Below are positions 23,491-30,804 of a stretch of 30,996 nucleotides of DNA, piece after piece. The translations under genes were made by a program, and so were the position numbers. How positions within the stretch are numbered: the stretch's first letter is position 1; the number at the start of each line of letters is the position of its first letter. The notes under the pieces were generated by a model, which was not told the DNA's origin, did not search any database, and saw only the letters and a program-made list of their open reading frames with translations. The DNA comes from JAHFJA01 sp964357385. Its GTDB lineage: Bacteria; Patescibacteriota; Patescibacteriia; JACQRZ01. The stretch is taken from contig CAYHKW010000003.1 of assembly GCA_964357385.1 (NCBI GenBank), positions 1-30,996 of the forward strand. The letters are read 5' to 3'.

Positions 23491-23520
23491 AGGAAATGTA
23501 GTCATTTGTACATAAAACAC

Positions 23521-23549
23521 TTGACAAAAGTAGAGATATATGCTATAGT
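23521..23549 (+). promoter_or_regulatory. Consensus promoter of the lipoprotein gene
   Basis: TTGACA (23521-23526), 17-bp spacer, TATAGT (23544-23549) preceded by TG. Start codon exactly 74 nt after the first T; Shine-Dalgarno AGGAGG at 23580-23585, 9 nt before the ATG. Confidence 0.87.
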
Positions 23550-23594
23550 ATGGGTATTCAGTTATTATAAAAATCCTATAGGAGGGTTTTAAAA

Positions 23595-24164
23595 ATGGTA
23601 TTTAAAAATTTCATTGTTATGGGTTTTGTGTTGACAAGTGGATGCTCAAGTGTTCCCAATAGCCCTGTCTCAACTTCAAAACAAACTGCCAAACCAACTG
23701 TGGTTTTGCAGGATAGTGGAAAAAAGAATATTTTTCCTTTGGCTGAGTTTAAGGATTTTGGTATATCTGATCATTTGGAAAGCGTCAATATTTACCAAAA
23801 AGGCGATTTTAAAGTCATGCTAACTAAGTCAAACACAATCCAGGAACCTGACAAAAAAAGCATTGCACTAAGGTTGGAAGAGTTGATAGTGAAAGCTGGC
23901 TTTGTTACTGCAACCTATAGATCAGCTGGGAGAGTAATTTTAATACTATCTCCGTACTGGTATCCTGCATATGGACATATTGATGCAGAGGGAAGTTTTG
24001 ATGTTAAGACTTACGAAGTAACTGGGCTTGCATATACATCTACGGGTCAAAATGTATTTGGTCCATTGACTGAAACTATGGATTTTTTCAAAAAAAAGAT
24101 AGAAAGCAGCGATCCATACCAGATGTTAAGAGATTCCGGAAATCGCACTGCTCCCGCTAATTAA
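23595..24164 (+). CDS. Putative lipoprotein, unknown function
   Basis: 189 aa. A short signal peptide ends in the lipobox LTSG-Cys17, so the mature protein should be lipid-anchored outside the membrane, beginning CSSVPNSPVSTS, a flexible Ser/Thr/Pro/Lys linker to about residue 45. The remaining ~140 residues form a compact mixed alpha/beta domain (ALRLEELIVKAGFVTATY, RVILILSPYWYPAYGHID) that I cannot assign. Charge before the hydrophobic core is small (one Lys), but the lipobox is standard. Own promoter and terminator; shares the leader geometry of the other three lone genes. Confidence 0.75.
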   Translation: MVFKNFIVMGFVLTSGCSSVPNSPVSTSKQTAKPTVVLQDSGKKNIFPLAEFKDFGISDHLESVNIYQKGDFKVMLTKSNTIQEPDKKSIALRLEELIVKAGFVTATYRSAGRVILILSPYWYPAYGHIDAEGSFDVKTYEVTGLAYTSTGQNVFGPLTETMDFFKKKIESSDPYQMLRDSGNRTAPAN

Positions 24165-24170
24165 ATAAAA

Positions 24171-24204
24171 AGAGGTATGCTCAAATAACAAGCATATCTC
24201 TTTT
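24171..24204 (+). terminator. Terminator of the lipoprotein gene
   Basis: AGAGGTATGCT (24171-24181) pairs with AGCATATCTCT (24191-24201), one G-U pair, followed by TTT. The next promoter's -35 element begins 3 bases later. Confidence 0.8.
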
Positions 24205-24206
24205 CA

Positions 24207-24235
24207 TTTACAAAAACCCCTATTTTCGCTATGGT
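24207..24235 (+). promoter_or_regulatory. Promoter of the second GT-C-like operon, leaderless
   Basis: TTTACA (24207-24212), 17-bp spacer, TATGGT (24230-24235), then 8 nt to the ATG at 24244. Confidence 0.6.
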
Positions 24236-24243
24236 GAGGGGAT

Positions 24244-25968
24244 ATGGCTTGGCTAAAATATAACAAAAAATGGATATATGGACTCTGTATCGGCCTTGTG
24301 TTGGGTGGATTTGCAGTCCTCTATAGCTATCTCTCCTGGGAAAGTGTGCACATGCCCCTGCTGCGTTTCAGTGCGCCCGATGAGCAAGCCAACTATGTGT
24401 TCTCAAAATTGTTTGCAGAACAATCTACATTGAGCTATCCAGAACCGCTTTTAGAGGTGAGTCAACATTTTGTACACACGCGCAGTATGACTGCTTCGCA
24501 CGGTGAAGTGAAGCCAGTGGGGTTTCTCGGGTTCAGTCTTATCTATGGTGCTCTTGCAAAAGTATTCAGCGTTTCAGCAATTCCTTTTTTTACCCCCATA
24601 CTTTCAGTGTTAACGACACTCTTTTTTTATGCGGCACTTAAGCGAATATTCAATAAAAAAATTGCCTTTCTTTCATCGGTCTTATTACTGATCCAGCCAG
24701 CATATTGGTACTACAGTTCCCGCGCATTAATGCCGAATATATTATTTCTTGACTTGCTTATTGTTGGTCTTAGTTTGTTGGTGATTGCATCGCCTACCGA
24801 TCGAAAAGAACAATACATTAAACGGTTATTTCCTTTGAAAATAATGCTTTTTGGACTGAGTGGTTTTTTTATTGCTTTGTCTTTAACAGTACGCCTTTCT
24901 GAGAGTTTGTGGGTAGGAACACTACTCTTTTTGTGGGGGTTAATCTATATCCGTCGTCTCACCGTCTGGCGGGTACTTTCATTCATATTAGGATTTGCAA
25001 TTCCTATCGCAGTACTGCTTTTTTATAATTATTCGCTGTATGGAAACATACTTTCAAGTGGATATAAGTTGTTGGATGCCGACTCATCAACGCAGGCGAT
25101 TACGCATGCCGTTTCTATTGTACAGCATGGTCAGTTGGGGAATTTGTTTGATGCCATGAAAGATGTCATTCGTCCGTATATGCCTTTGCTGCTCCCGTTT
25201 GGATATCGACCGGATATCTTTTGGAATAATGGTTGGAATTATATTGTACAGTTTTTTTGGTGGTTCACTATTCCGACAGTTGCGGGGATAGTCTTGCTTC
25301 TGCGGAATCAGGTGATTCACATTGTGAATCGGCATGTTCCCCATCAACTCTGGTATCTGTTTGTGTGGGTAGGAGTAACATTTTGGCTTCTCATGTTTTA
25401 TGGAAGCTGGAAGTTGACTGACAATATCAATGGCCAGATAACATTGGGGGTATCCTATGTCCGTTATTGGCTGCCAAGTTATGTTATGGCTTTGCCGTTT
25501 ATTGCCATGCTTTTTGTCTGGCTATTTGAAAAAGGGAGAAACAGTATTCTGCGGCGAAGTGTGGTTATTACCTTGCTGGGAGTCATGATGGTAATGTCAA
25601 CTCAGACTGTCTTGCTTGGCGGACAAGAAAGCCTTAGTGATAACAAACAACAGCTCCACAATGCTCAAGGCAAGGCTCAAGCAGTATTTGGATATACAGA
25701 AACGGAAGCAGTAATTTTTTCGGAACGGTCAGATAAGCTCTTTTTCCCTGAACGTCGCGTCGCAGGCAGTTTTGCCGAATTTCCTGAAATTAATCTTATC
25801 GTAACCTTAATCCAGAATGCGCCGGTGTATTATTATGGGTTGTGGAATCCTGAAACAGCGGCATATGTCAGTTCAAAATATTTTGAACCATCGGGAATCC
25901 GGTGGGAATATGTAGCGACCGTTGCTCCTCGAGAACATTTATATCGTCTGGTAAGAATTTCTCAATAA
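24244..25968 (+). CDS. GT-C-type membrane glycosyltransferase-like protein
   Basis: 574 aa with about ten to twelve transmembrane helices. After the first helix comes FSAPDEQANYVFSKLFAEQ: an Asp-Glu pair in the first outer loop is the catalytic hallmark of GT-C transferases of the PMT/ArnT type, which use polyprenyl-phosphate sugars on the outer face. The C-terminal ~100 residues are soluble (from about 480). It is followed 1 base later by an anchored envelope protein, which could be its partner or substrate. Acceptor unknown; protein or pilin glycosylation is plausible given the pil cluster. Confidence 0.72.
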   Translation: MAWLKYNKKWIYGLCIGLVLGGFAVLYSYLSWESVHMPLLRFSAPDEQANYVFSKLFAEQSTLSYPEPLLEVSQHFVHTRSMTASHGEVKPVGFLGFSLIYGALAKVFSVSAIPFFTPILSVLTTLFFYAALKRIFNKKIAFLSSVLLLIQPAYWYYSSRALMPNILFLDLLIVGLSLLVIASPTDRKEQYIKRLFPLKIMLFGLSGFFIALSLTVRLSESLWVGTLLFLWGLIYIRRLTVWRVLSFILGFAIPIAVLLFYNYSLYGNILSSGYKLLDADSSTQAITHAVSIVQHGQLGNLFDAMKDVIRPYMPLLLPFGYRPDIFWNNGWNYIVQFFWWFTIPTVAGIVLLLRNQVIHIVNRHVPHQLWYLFVWVGVTFWLLMFYGSWKLTDNINGQITLGVSYVRYWLPSYVMALPFIAMLFVWLFEKGRNSILRRSVVITLLGVMMVMSTQTVLLGGQESLSDNKQQLHNAQGKAQAVFGYTETEAVIFSERSDKLFFPERRVAGSFAEFPEINLIVTLIQNAPVYYYGLWNPETAAYVSSKYFEPSGIRWEYVATVAPREHLYRLVRISQ

Positions 25969-25969
25969 T

Positions 25970-26563
25970 ATGAAGATACTCCACTGGCTTGTCCGAATAC
26001 TATGCGTGGTAGGTATGAGTCTGTTTTTTGTATGGGTTATTGACCAGAATATTGCATTGGGAGGTCATAAAACTGTTGACTACTTGTTTGGTGATCCGGG
26101 ACCGATTGTCAGCGAGCTTCAGCCAGTGTCGCGTATGGGAGGCAAAGAATATGATGACCGCCGATCATTTCAGAAGATGTTTGAAGATCCAGTGTATTTT
26201 GATCTGATTACCCCTGTTGTCTATAAACATGCGAATATTAGGCTGGTACTCAACAATCACACATCGCTGCCATTGCGTCTGGGGGTTCGTGGTGCAGGAA
26301 ATGATGATTATACTCTCTATGATCTGACAGAGGTTTCAAAACAAGACGGGTGGAGTGTGTGGTACGTTGATATTGATTTAATCAAAGCGGGATGGGAGAA
26401 GGGGAAATATCGCTTTGTGATTTCGGTACCTGGATTAGTCCACGGTAATCCCGAGGAGTATGTTGCCCTTTCATCTATACAGATGAAGCTCTACAAAGAT
26501 CCGATAACATTTGCTAGCATGAAGGCAGTGATCGGTCGAGCCCTAAACAGTATTGTGAAGTAA
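25970..26563 (+). CDS. Membrane-anchored extracytoplasmic protein, unknown function
   Basis: 197 aa: one N-terminal transmembrane helix (about 5-25), then a domain of ~165 residues that looks beta-rich, with EDPVYFDLITPVVYKHANIRLVL, LPLRLGVRGAGNDDYTLYDL and GKYRFVISVPGL. I recall similar sequences beside GT-C genes in CPR genomes, but no name. It probably faces outward and could bind glycan. It lies between the GT-C gene (1-base gap) and a small membrane protein (4-base gap) in one operon. Confidence 0.68.
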   Translation: MKILHWLVRILCVVGMSLFFVWVIDQNIALGGHKTVDYLFGDPGPIVSELQPVSRMGGKEYDDRRSFQKMFEDPVYFDLITPVVYKHANIRLVLNNHTSLPLRLGVRGAGNDDYTLYDLTEVSKQDGWSVWYVDIDLIKAGWEKGKYRFVISVPGLVHGNPEEYVALSSIQMKLYKDPITFASMKAVIGRALNSIVK

Positions 26564-26567
26564 TGCT

Positions 26568-26942
26568 ATGAAACACTTACGAACAATGGGAACCATTATT
26601 TCCCAGCTTTCATATGACGTATTTTTGATTACATTGGCGGGATATGTCATCGCTCTTGCTTTGGAAAGTATGAAAGCAGGGGTGGTGGTGCGGTATTTTA
26701 ACCTTAATCACCTCCTTATAATAGTCGTATTGTCAGGTGTGCTAGCGATTCTGTTGCCCCATCCGTCGGTGGCTTCGCGCAATACCCGTTGGTATTATGT
26801 CGGATTAGTAGCCCTTTCATTGGTGTTGGGATGTATTGTATTTCAACTCACGGTCAGTCTGGGTGTCTGGGCATATATCTGTTCAGCAGCGAGTATTCTT
26901 CTTTTGTGTTCTGCTGGTATAATGATAGAGCAAGAATCATAA
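26568..26942 (+). CDS. Small polytopic membrane protein, unknown function
   Basis: 124 aa, about four hydrophobic segments (roughly 15-32, 43-62, 72-92 and 98-117) and a short charged tail. No family recognised. It belongs to the GT-C operon by spacing. A good extended -10 for the HIT gene lies near its 3' end. Confidence 0.65.
   Translation: MKHLRTMGTIISQLSYDVFLITLAGYVIALALESMKAGVVVRYFNLNHLLIIVVLSGVLAILLPHPSVASRNTRWYYVGLVALSLVLGCIVFQLTVSLGVWAYICSAASILLLCSAGIMIEQES
26915..26923 (+). promoter_or_regulatory. Extended -10 promoter inside the upstream gene, for the HIT gene
   Basis: TGGTATAAT, a perfect TATAAT with the TG extension, 30 nt before the HIT start at 26954. No clear -35 element. It would give the HIT and SDR genes a promoter independent of the GT-C operon. 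Confidence 0.55.
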
Positions 26943-26953
26943 GACCTTGTTCT

Positions 26954-27361
26954 ATGGATGACTGTTTATTTTGTAGCATTGTTAAAAAAGAAATTCCTGT
27001 AGAGATTGTCTATGAAGATGATGCTACTATTGCATTTTTGGATATAAAACCAATAAATAAGGGGCATACGCTGGTGATACCCAAAAAACACAGTCGGGAT
27101 GTCCTTGATACTGATCTTCCAACTCTGGAAGCCATTACTAAAACAATCCGAATTGTTGCGTTGGCAATAGTAAAAGCATTCGATAGTAAGGACTTTAATA
27201 TTGCAGCCAATAATGGTGCCATAGCCGGACAGATGGTATTTCATACTCATTGGCACATCATGCCTCGGTTTGAAAATGACGGGTATGAGTTATGGCATGG
27301 TAAAAGTTACGACGAAGGCGAGGCGCAACAGGTAGCTGAAAAGATTCGTGCAGAATTATAA
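26954..27361 (+). CDS. HIT-family nucleotide hydrolase (Hint-like)
   Basis: 135 aa from the ATG at 26954, giving MDDCLFCSIVKKEIP, the standard Hint N-terminus with the C-x-x-C pair; longer in-frame starts run inside the previous gene and are rejected. KGHTLVIPKKH and the active-site histidine triad HTHWHIMPR are complete. Hint-type proteins hydrolyse phosphoramidates and related nucleotides such as AMP-linked compounds. The gene is followed 2 bases later by the SDR gene. Confidence 0.94.
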   Translation: MDDCLFCSIVKKEIPVEIVYEDDATIAFLDIKPINKGHTLVIPKKHSRDVLDTDLPTLEAITKTIRIVALAIVKAFDSKDFNIAANNGAIAGQMVFHTHWHIMPRFENDGYELWHGKSYDEGEAQQVAEKIRAEL

Positions 27362-27363
27362 CT

Positions 27364-28242
27364 ATGAATATCAATCGTATCCTTGTTACGGGAGGAAGCG
27401 GCTTTGTAGGAAGCCACTTCATTCGTCACATGCTTTCAAAATACCCCGAAGTACAGGTGGTTAATATTGATAATCTTTCAACAGGAAATTTGGGTAACCT
27501 TTCAGATATAAAAACCAATCACCGATATCATTTTGTTCGTGCCGATATGCGAGAGCACGATACGCTTGATGCGGTACTGAGTGAGGGGGTAGATGCGGTC
27601 GTGAATGCAGCAGGTGTGTGCCCATCTCCTTTGGGACATAATCGATCCTACATAGATGGTAATGTAGGAACACTCACAGCGTTGCTGGATCGCATTGCTC
27701 ACTATAATAGTCTTGAAGGATATAAAGTTCAGCGGTTTATCCAACTTTCCAGTTATGAAGTGTATGGCAATGGGGGAGGAGAGCCTGTCTATCATGTACA
27801 GCCGGCGAGTCGGTATGCGGTGTCAAAAGCAGCGGCAGATATGGAATGTTTGGTGCGGAAAAATGATGCGAATATTCCTGCAATGATATTACGTATGAGC
27901 GAGATCCATGGCTCGGGCCAGCATATTGCGCATGGCATGAATGCATTGCTTAACAATAAAGACCAATGGTTTGACATGCGCTTTCCTTATGAAACGTATG
28001 AATGGTTATCCGTATATGATGTAGTAAATGCCATTGATTTTTTGATGCATCGAGGGAAAGTAGGGGAAATATATCATGCTGGCAGTGGAGAGTATGCATC
28101 AATACGTGATATACAAAAATGTGTTCAAGCGCGGACACCGCTAATGTCTTCTAAAGAACGCGGCGACTACCCCGATGTATCTGCTGAGGCATTATGGGAA
28201 CTTGGCTGGCGACCAAAGGTTTCCCTTGATGCAATGTACTAG
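27364..28242 (+). CDS. Extended SDR, nucleotide-sugar epimerase/dehydratase-like
   Basis: 292 aa. The NAD-binding loop TGGSGFVG (9-16), Asp61 in RADM, the active-site segment SSYEVYG (129-135) and Tyr151-x3-Lys155 place it among RmlB/GalE-like short-chain dehydrogenases that modify nucleotide sugars. In RmlB dehydratases the active segment is STDEVYG with a catalytic Asp-Glu pair; here the Asp position is Tyr131 while Glu132 stays, so a straight dTDP-glucose 4,6-dehydratase is doubtful. At 292 aa it is also 30-50 residues shorter than RmlB or GalE, the end being compact. It may supply a sugar to the glycosyltransferases nearby. The product is unknown. Confidence 0.82.
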   Translation: MNINRILVTGGSGFVGSHFIRHMLSKYPEVQVVNIDNLSTGNLGNLSDIKTNHRYHFVRADMREHDTLDAVLSEGVDAVVNAAGVCPSPLGHNRSYIDGNVGTLTALLDRIAHYNSLEGYKVQRFIQLSSYEVYGNGGGEPVYHVQPASRYAVSKAAADMECLVRKNDANIPAMILRMSEIHGSGQHIAHGMNALLNNKDQWFDMRFPYETYEWLSVYDVVNAIDFLMHRGKVGEIYHAGSGEYASIRDIQKCVQARTPLMSSKERGDYPDVSAEALWELGWRPKVSLDAMY

Positions 28243-28260
28243 TGAGAGCTGGTTAGATTG

Positions 28261-28269
28261 TGATATACT
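28261..28269 (+). promoter_or_regulatory. Extended -10 promoter of the CHRD-pilin gene
   Basis: TGATATACT, identical to the elements before pilC and pilA; 36 nt to the ATG. No clear -35 element. Confidence 0.65.
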
Positions 28270-28305
28270 ACACATAACTGTATTTAATTCTTTATATATT
28301 TCCTT

Positions 28306-29328
28306 ATGAAGGAATTGTTTCAAAAAGGTCTTTCGACCAATATCGCCATTGCGATAATCGCAGCAATTGCACTAGTTGCTGGTGGTGGTATCACTTATTA
28401 TTCATACAATACTCAAAAGCAAGCCGAAATACAGCAAGAAACATCAATGATGGCAACTACGACAACGAAACAGCCTGAAACTACTTCCACACAACCAGCA
28501 TCTACACAAAAAACTCAAATAAAAGTTGTGTTAGCTGCTCAAAATGATTCGGGCGAATCAGGAACTGCTACTTTGACGGACGTCAATGGGCAGGTACAAG
28601 TTGATATCAATGTGGTTGGCGAACCAGATGGTGCTAACCAGCCTGCTCATATTCATTCAGGCGCATGTCCGACACCTGGTGATGTTCAATATCCTTTGAC
28701 TCCCGTGGTAAATGGCACTTCTCGTACTATGATTGGGATTTCGATGGAAAGCCTCTTCAAACGGTTTCCGCTCGCAATCAATATTCACAAGTCAACTGCA
28801 GACATGAAAGCTTATATTGCGTGTGGGGATATAAAGGCTGATTCAGCTGCTTCTGTTTCCGTTGAAGAAGGGGGACTTCTCGGTCAGATTAATGCAAATG
28901 CTGAGGCACAGGCTCGAATGGAAGCTCGCGACGCACGACGTATTTCTGACATGAAACAATTAGCACAAGCATTTATTTTGGCTCAAGCTCAGACTCCAGC
29001 ACAAAAAATTCCTTGTGGATCAGGAAAGGCAGTAATTATCAATAACGCAAACTGTACGACATCATTGGGAGCAATCGTGTTGGGTACGGTTACTGATTGG
29101 AGTTATTGGAATAAGATCAATGAACAGTCTTCTTCTGCGACGACCGCATGTCATTCTGGATCAACGGCATCCTGTGCCACCACCATCAAAGGGAGTTCAA
29201 AGACCAGCAATTTTGAAGTATGTTTTTACCTCGAAACCAATACCACCTACGGACCAGCAGGGGTATACCATATTGGCGCTGATGGTATGATTTCCTCAGG
29301 GTGCAGCATTAAACAGTCATCATTGTAA
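28306..29328 (+). CDS. Membrane-anchored CHRD-like protein with a pilin-type C-terminal head
   Basis: 340 aa in three parts. Residues 12-33 form a transmembrane anchor without a prepilin cleavage site, followed by a Thr/Gln/Ser-rich linker (about 45-70). Residues 71-178 look like a CHRD or Cu/Zn-SOD-like beta domain: AHIHSGAC (114-121), NIHKS (159-163) and IACGDI (171-176). Residues from 206 resemble the pilin of this window: EARDARRISDMKQLAQAF matches its KARDAKRVAEVKGIANALE, and the end CATTIKGSSKTSNFEVCFYLET to SSGCS matches its CGYTMKGGSTPSDYAICFYSES to SAGCS. It is an apparent fusion of an anchored extracytoplasmic domain with a pilin head. It shares the promoter type of the pil genes. 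Function is unknown; a pilus-associated or envelope redox role is speculative. Confidence 0.72.
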   Translation: MKELFQKGLSTNIAIAIIAAIALVAGGGITYYSYNTQKQAEIQQETSMMATTTTKQPETTSTQPASTQKTQIKVVLAAQNDSGESGTATLTDVNGQVQVDINVVGEPDGANQPAHIHSGACPTPGDVQYPLTPVVNGTSRTMIGISMESLFKRFPLAINIHKSTADMKAYIACGDIKADSAASVSVEEGGLLGQINANAEAQARMEARDARRISDMKQLAQAFILAQAQTPAQKIPCGSGKAVIINNANCTTSLGAIVLGTVTDWSYWNKINEQSSSATTACHSGSTASCATTIKGSSKTSNFEVCFYLETNTTYGPAGVYHIGADGMISSGCSIKQSSL

Positions 29329-29353
29329 TCGCTTGATCGGTCAGCTTACAACA

Positions 29354-29389
29354 AGCAAAAAAGGATCCTCTTTGCAGGATCCTTTTGCT
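29354..29389 (+). terminator. Terminator after the CHRD-pilin gene
   Basis: AAAAGGATCC (29359-29368) pairs with GGATCCTTTT (29377-29386); the stem extends to AGCAAAA / TTTTGCT with a two-base bulge. Loop TCTTTGCA. Possibly works in both directions. Confidence 0.8.
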
Positions 29390-29415
29390 CACCACTAGAT
29401 TTTTTACTGGTTCCA

Positions 29416-29424
29416 TGCTTTAAT
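29416..29424 (+). promoter_or_regulatory. Possible extended -10 promoter of der, leaderless
   Basis: TGCTTTAAT ends 9 nt before the ATG at 29434. No -35 element or Shine-Dalgarno sequence is evident. Confidence 0.4.
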
Positions 29425-29433
29425 GCGTGATAT

Positions 29434-30804
29434 ATGCCCGTACGCACTATAAAAAAAGAGAATCCGTACCCCCTTGTTGCCTTGGTGGGACGCGTTAATG
29501 TAGGTAAATCAACCCTTTTTAACCGTCTTATCGAGCAAAAGAAGGCGGTGGTATCAGATGTTGCAGGCACCACTCGCGACGTCAATTATGGTTTTTGTAC
29601 ATGGCGTGACTTCACGTTTCAAGTTGCTGACTCGGGAGGATTCGTTCCAAAACCGAGTGATGAAATTGAAAAGAAAACATATGAACACGCAGTGGCATTG
29701 CTAAAAAAAGCAGGCCTCATTCTTTTTATCGTTGATGGCAAAGATGGTATCACCCCTGAAGATCGTGCCTACCTTAAAATAGTCCGAAAGACCACCACCG
29801 TCCCTGTCTGGCTCGTGGTGAACAAAGTTGATAAGACAACAGAGCATCGCGACATCTCCGCACAGAAGTGGGAAAATCTTGGGCTGGGCACTCCTCGTGA
29901 TATCTCAGCTTCAAGCGGAAGGGGGTTGGGTGATCTTTTGGATGAAGCGCAACCACTACTACAAAACGCTGTTCAACCAATTTCAAATGTACCGCCGATC
30001 AAAGTTGCCATTATTGGTCGTACCAATGTAGGGAAGTCTTCACTCCTCAATGCCATTCTTGAAGAAGACCGCGTTATTGCAAGTCCCATCGCTCATACCA
30101 CTCGTGAGCCCCAGGATATGTTGATTGTGTACAACGACCAACCTATATTGTTAGTGGATACGGTGGGTATTCGTAAAAAAAGCAAAGTCGAAGGTGGCGT
30201 TGAGTCTGATGGGGTGAAGCGAAGTATTGATAATATTGAAAAAGCAGATGTCGTATTGTTGGTTCTGGATGCAAGTGTGACGGCATCAAAACAAGAAAGC
30301 CGTCTTGCTGATATCGCCGTAACATCGGGTGCGGGAGTTGTCTTTGTTGTAAACAAGTGGGATTTGGTAGAAGAAAAGACCGTCAAAAGCAGTAATGCGT
30401 ATACGGCATATTTCAATAAGTTTTTTGCATTCATCAATTGGGCGCCCAATATTTTTGTTTCGGCACTCACCAAGCAGCGTGTTAAAAAAATTCTTGATAT
30501 AATACTAGAAGTACAAAAAGAGCGGGAGAAAACCATTCCACAGGAAGAATTGACGGCATTTTTGAAAAAAGCGATGACGCGCCAACCGCCGATTTGGCAA
30601 ATGGGGCGTAAGAAGCCAAAGATTTTTAGTATCAAACAGCGTCCTCAAAATCCACCGACGTTTATTCTTGAAGTAAACAGTCGTGCGGCGATTCGATATG
30701 AATACCTACGTTATTTGGAAAATCGTTTACGTGAACAATATGGATTTGCCGGTACTCCGGTAAACGTCGTAACTGAAGAGCGTATTAAAAAAGGAGATGC
30801 ATGA
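29434..30804 (+). CDS. der: Ribosome-assembly GTPase Der (EngA)
   Basis: 456 aa, two tandem G domains and a C-terminal KH-like domain, the layout unique to Der, which acts in 50S ribosomal subunit maturation. G domain 1: GRVNVGKST (19-27), AGTTRD, DSGG, NKVD. G domain 2: GRTNVGKSS, then HTTREPQD where TTRD is more usual, DTVG and NKWD. The KH-like domain ends with ENRLREQYGFAGTPVNV. The first domain has DSGG in place of the common DTGG, a mild change. The stop overlaps the pth start (ATGA). Confidence 0.95.
   Translation: MPVRTIKKENPYPLVALVGRVNVGKSTLFNRLIEQKKAVVSDVAGTTRDVNYGFCTWRDFTFQVADSGGFVPKPSDEIEKKTYEHAVALLKKAGLILFIVDGKDGITPEDRAYLKIVRKTTTVPVWLVVNKVDKTTEHRDISAQKWENLGLGTPRDISASSGRGLGDLLDEAQPLLQNAVQPISNVPPIKVAIIGRTNVGKSSLLNAILEEDRVIASPIAHTTREPQDMLIVYNDQPILLVDTVGIRKKSKVEGGVESDGVKRSIDNIEKADVVLLVLDASVTASKQESRLADIAVTSGAGVVFVVNKWDLVEEKTVKSSNAYTAYFNKFFAFINWAPNIFVSALTKQRVKKILDIILEVQKEREKTIPQEELTAFLKKAMTRQPPIWQMGRKKPKIFSIKQRPQNPPTFILEVNSRAAIRYEYLRYLENRLREQYGFAGTPVNVVTEERIKKGDA

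Noticed and set aside
18830..24164. DGR reverse transcriptase or template repeat next to the candidate variable region
   Set aside because: No YxDD-type polymerase motif or A-rich near-copy of 19600-19717 was seen in this window; the neighbours on both sides are unrelated. The DGR claim therefore stays a hypothesis.
26789..26953. Upstream extension of the HIT protein
   Set aside because: It runs inside the preceding gene; MDDCLFCSIV at 26954 is the family N-terminus.
29354..29389. GGATCC palindromes as insertion or restriction-related repeats
   Set aside because: They are the two arms of a simple hairpin followed by T bases, best read as a terminator.
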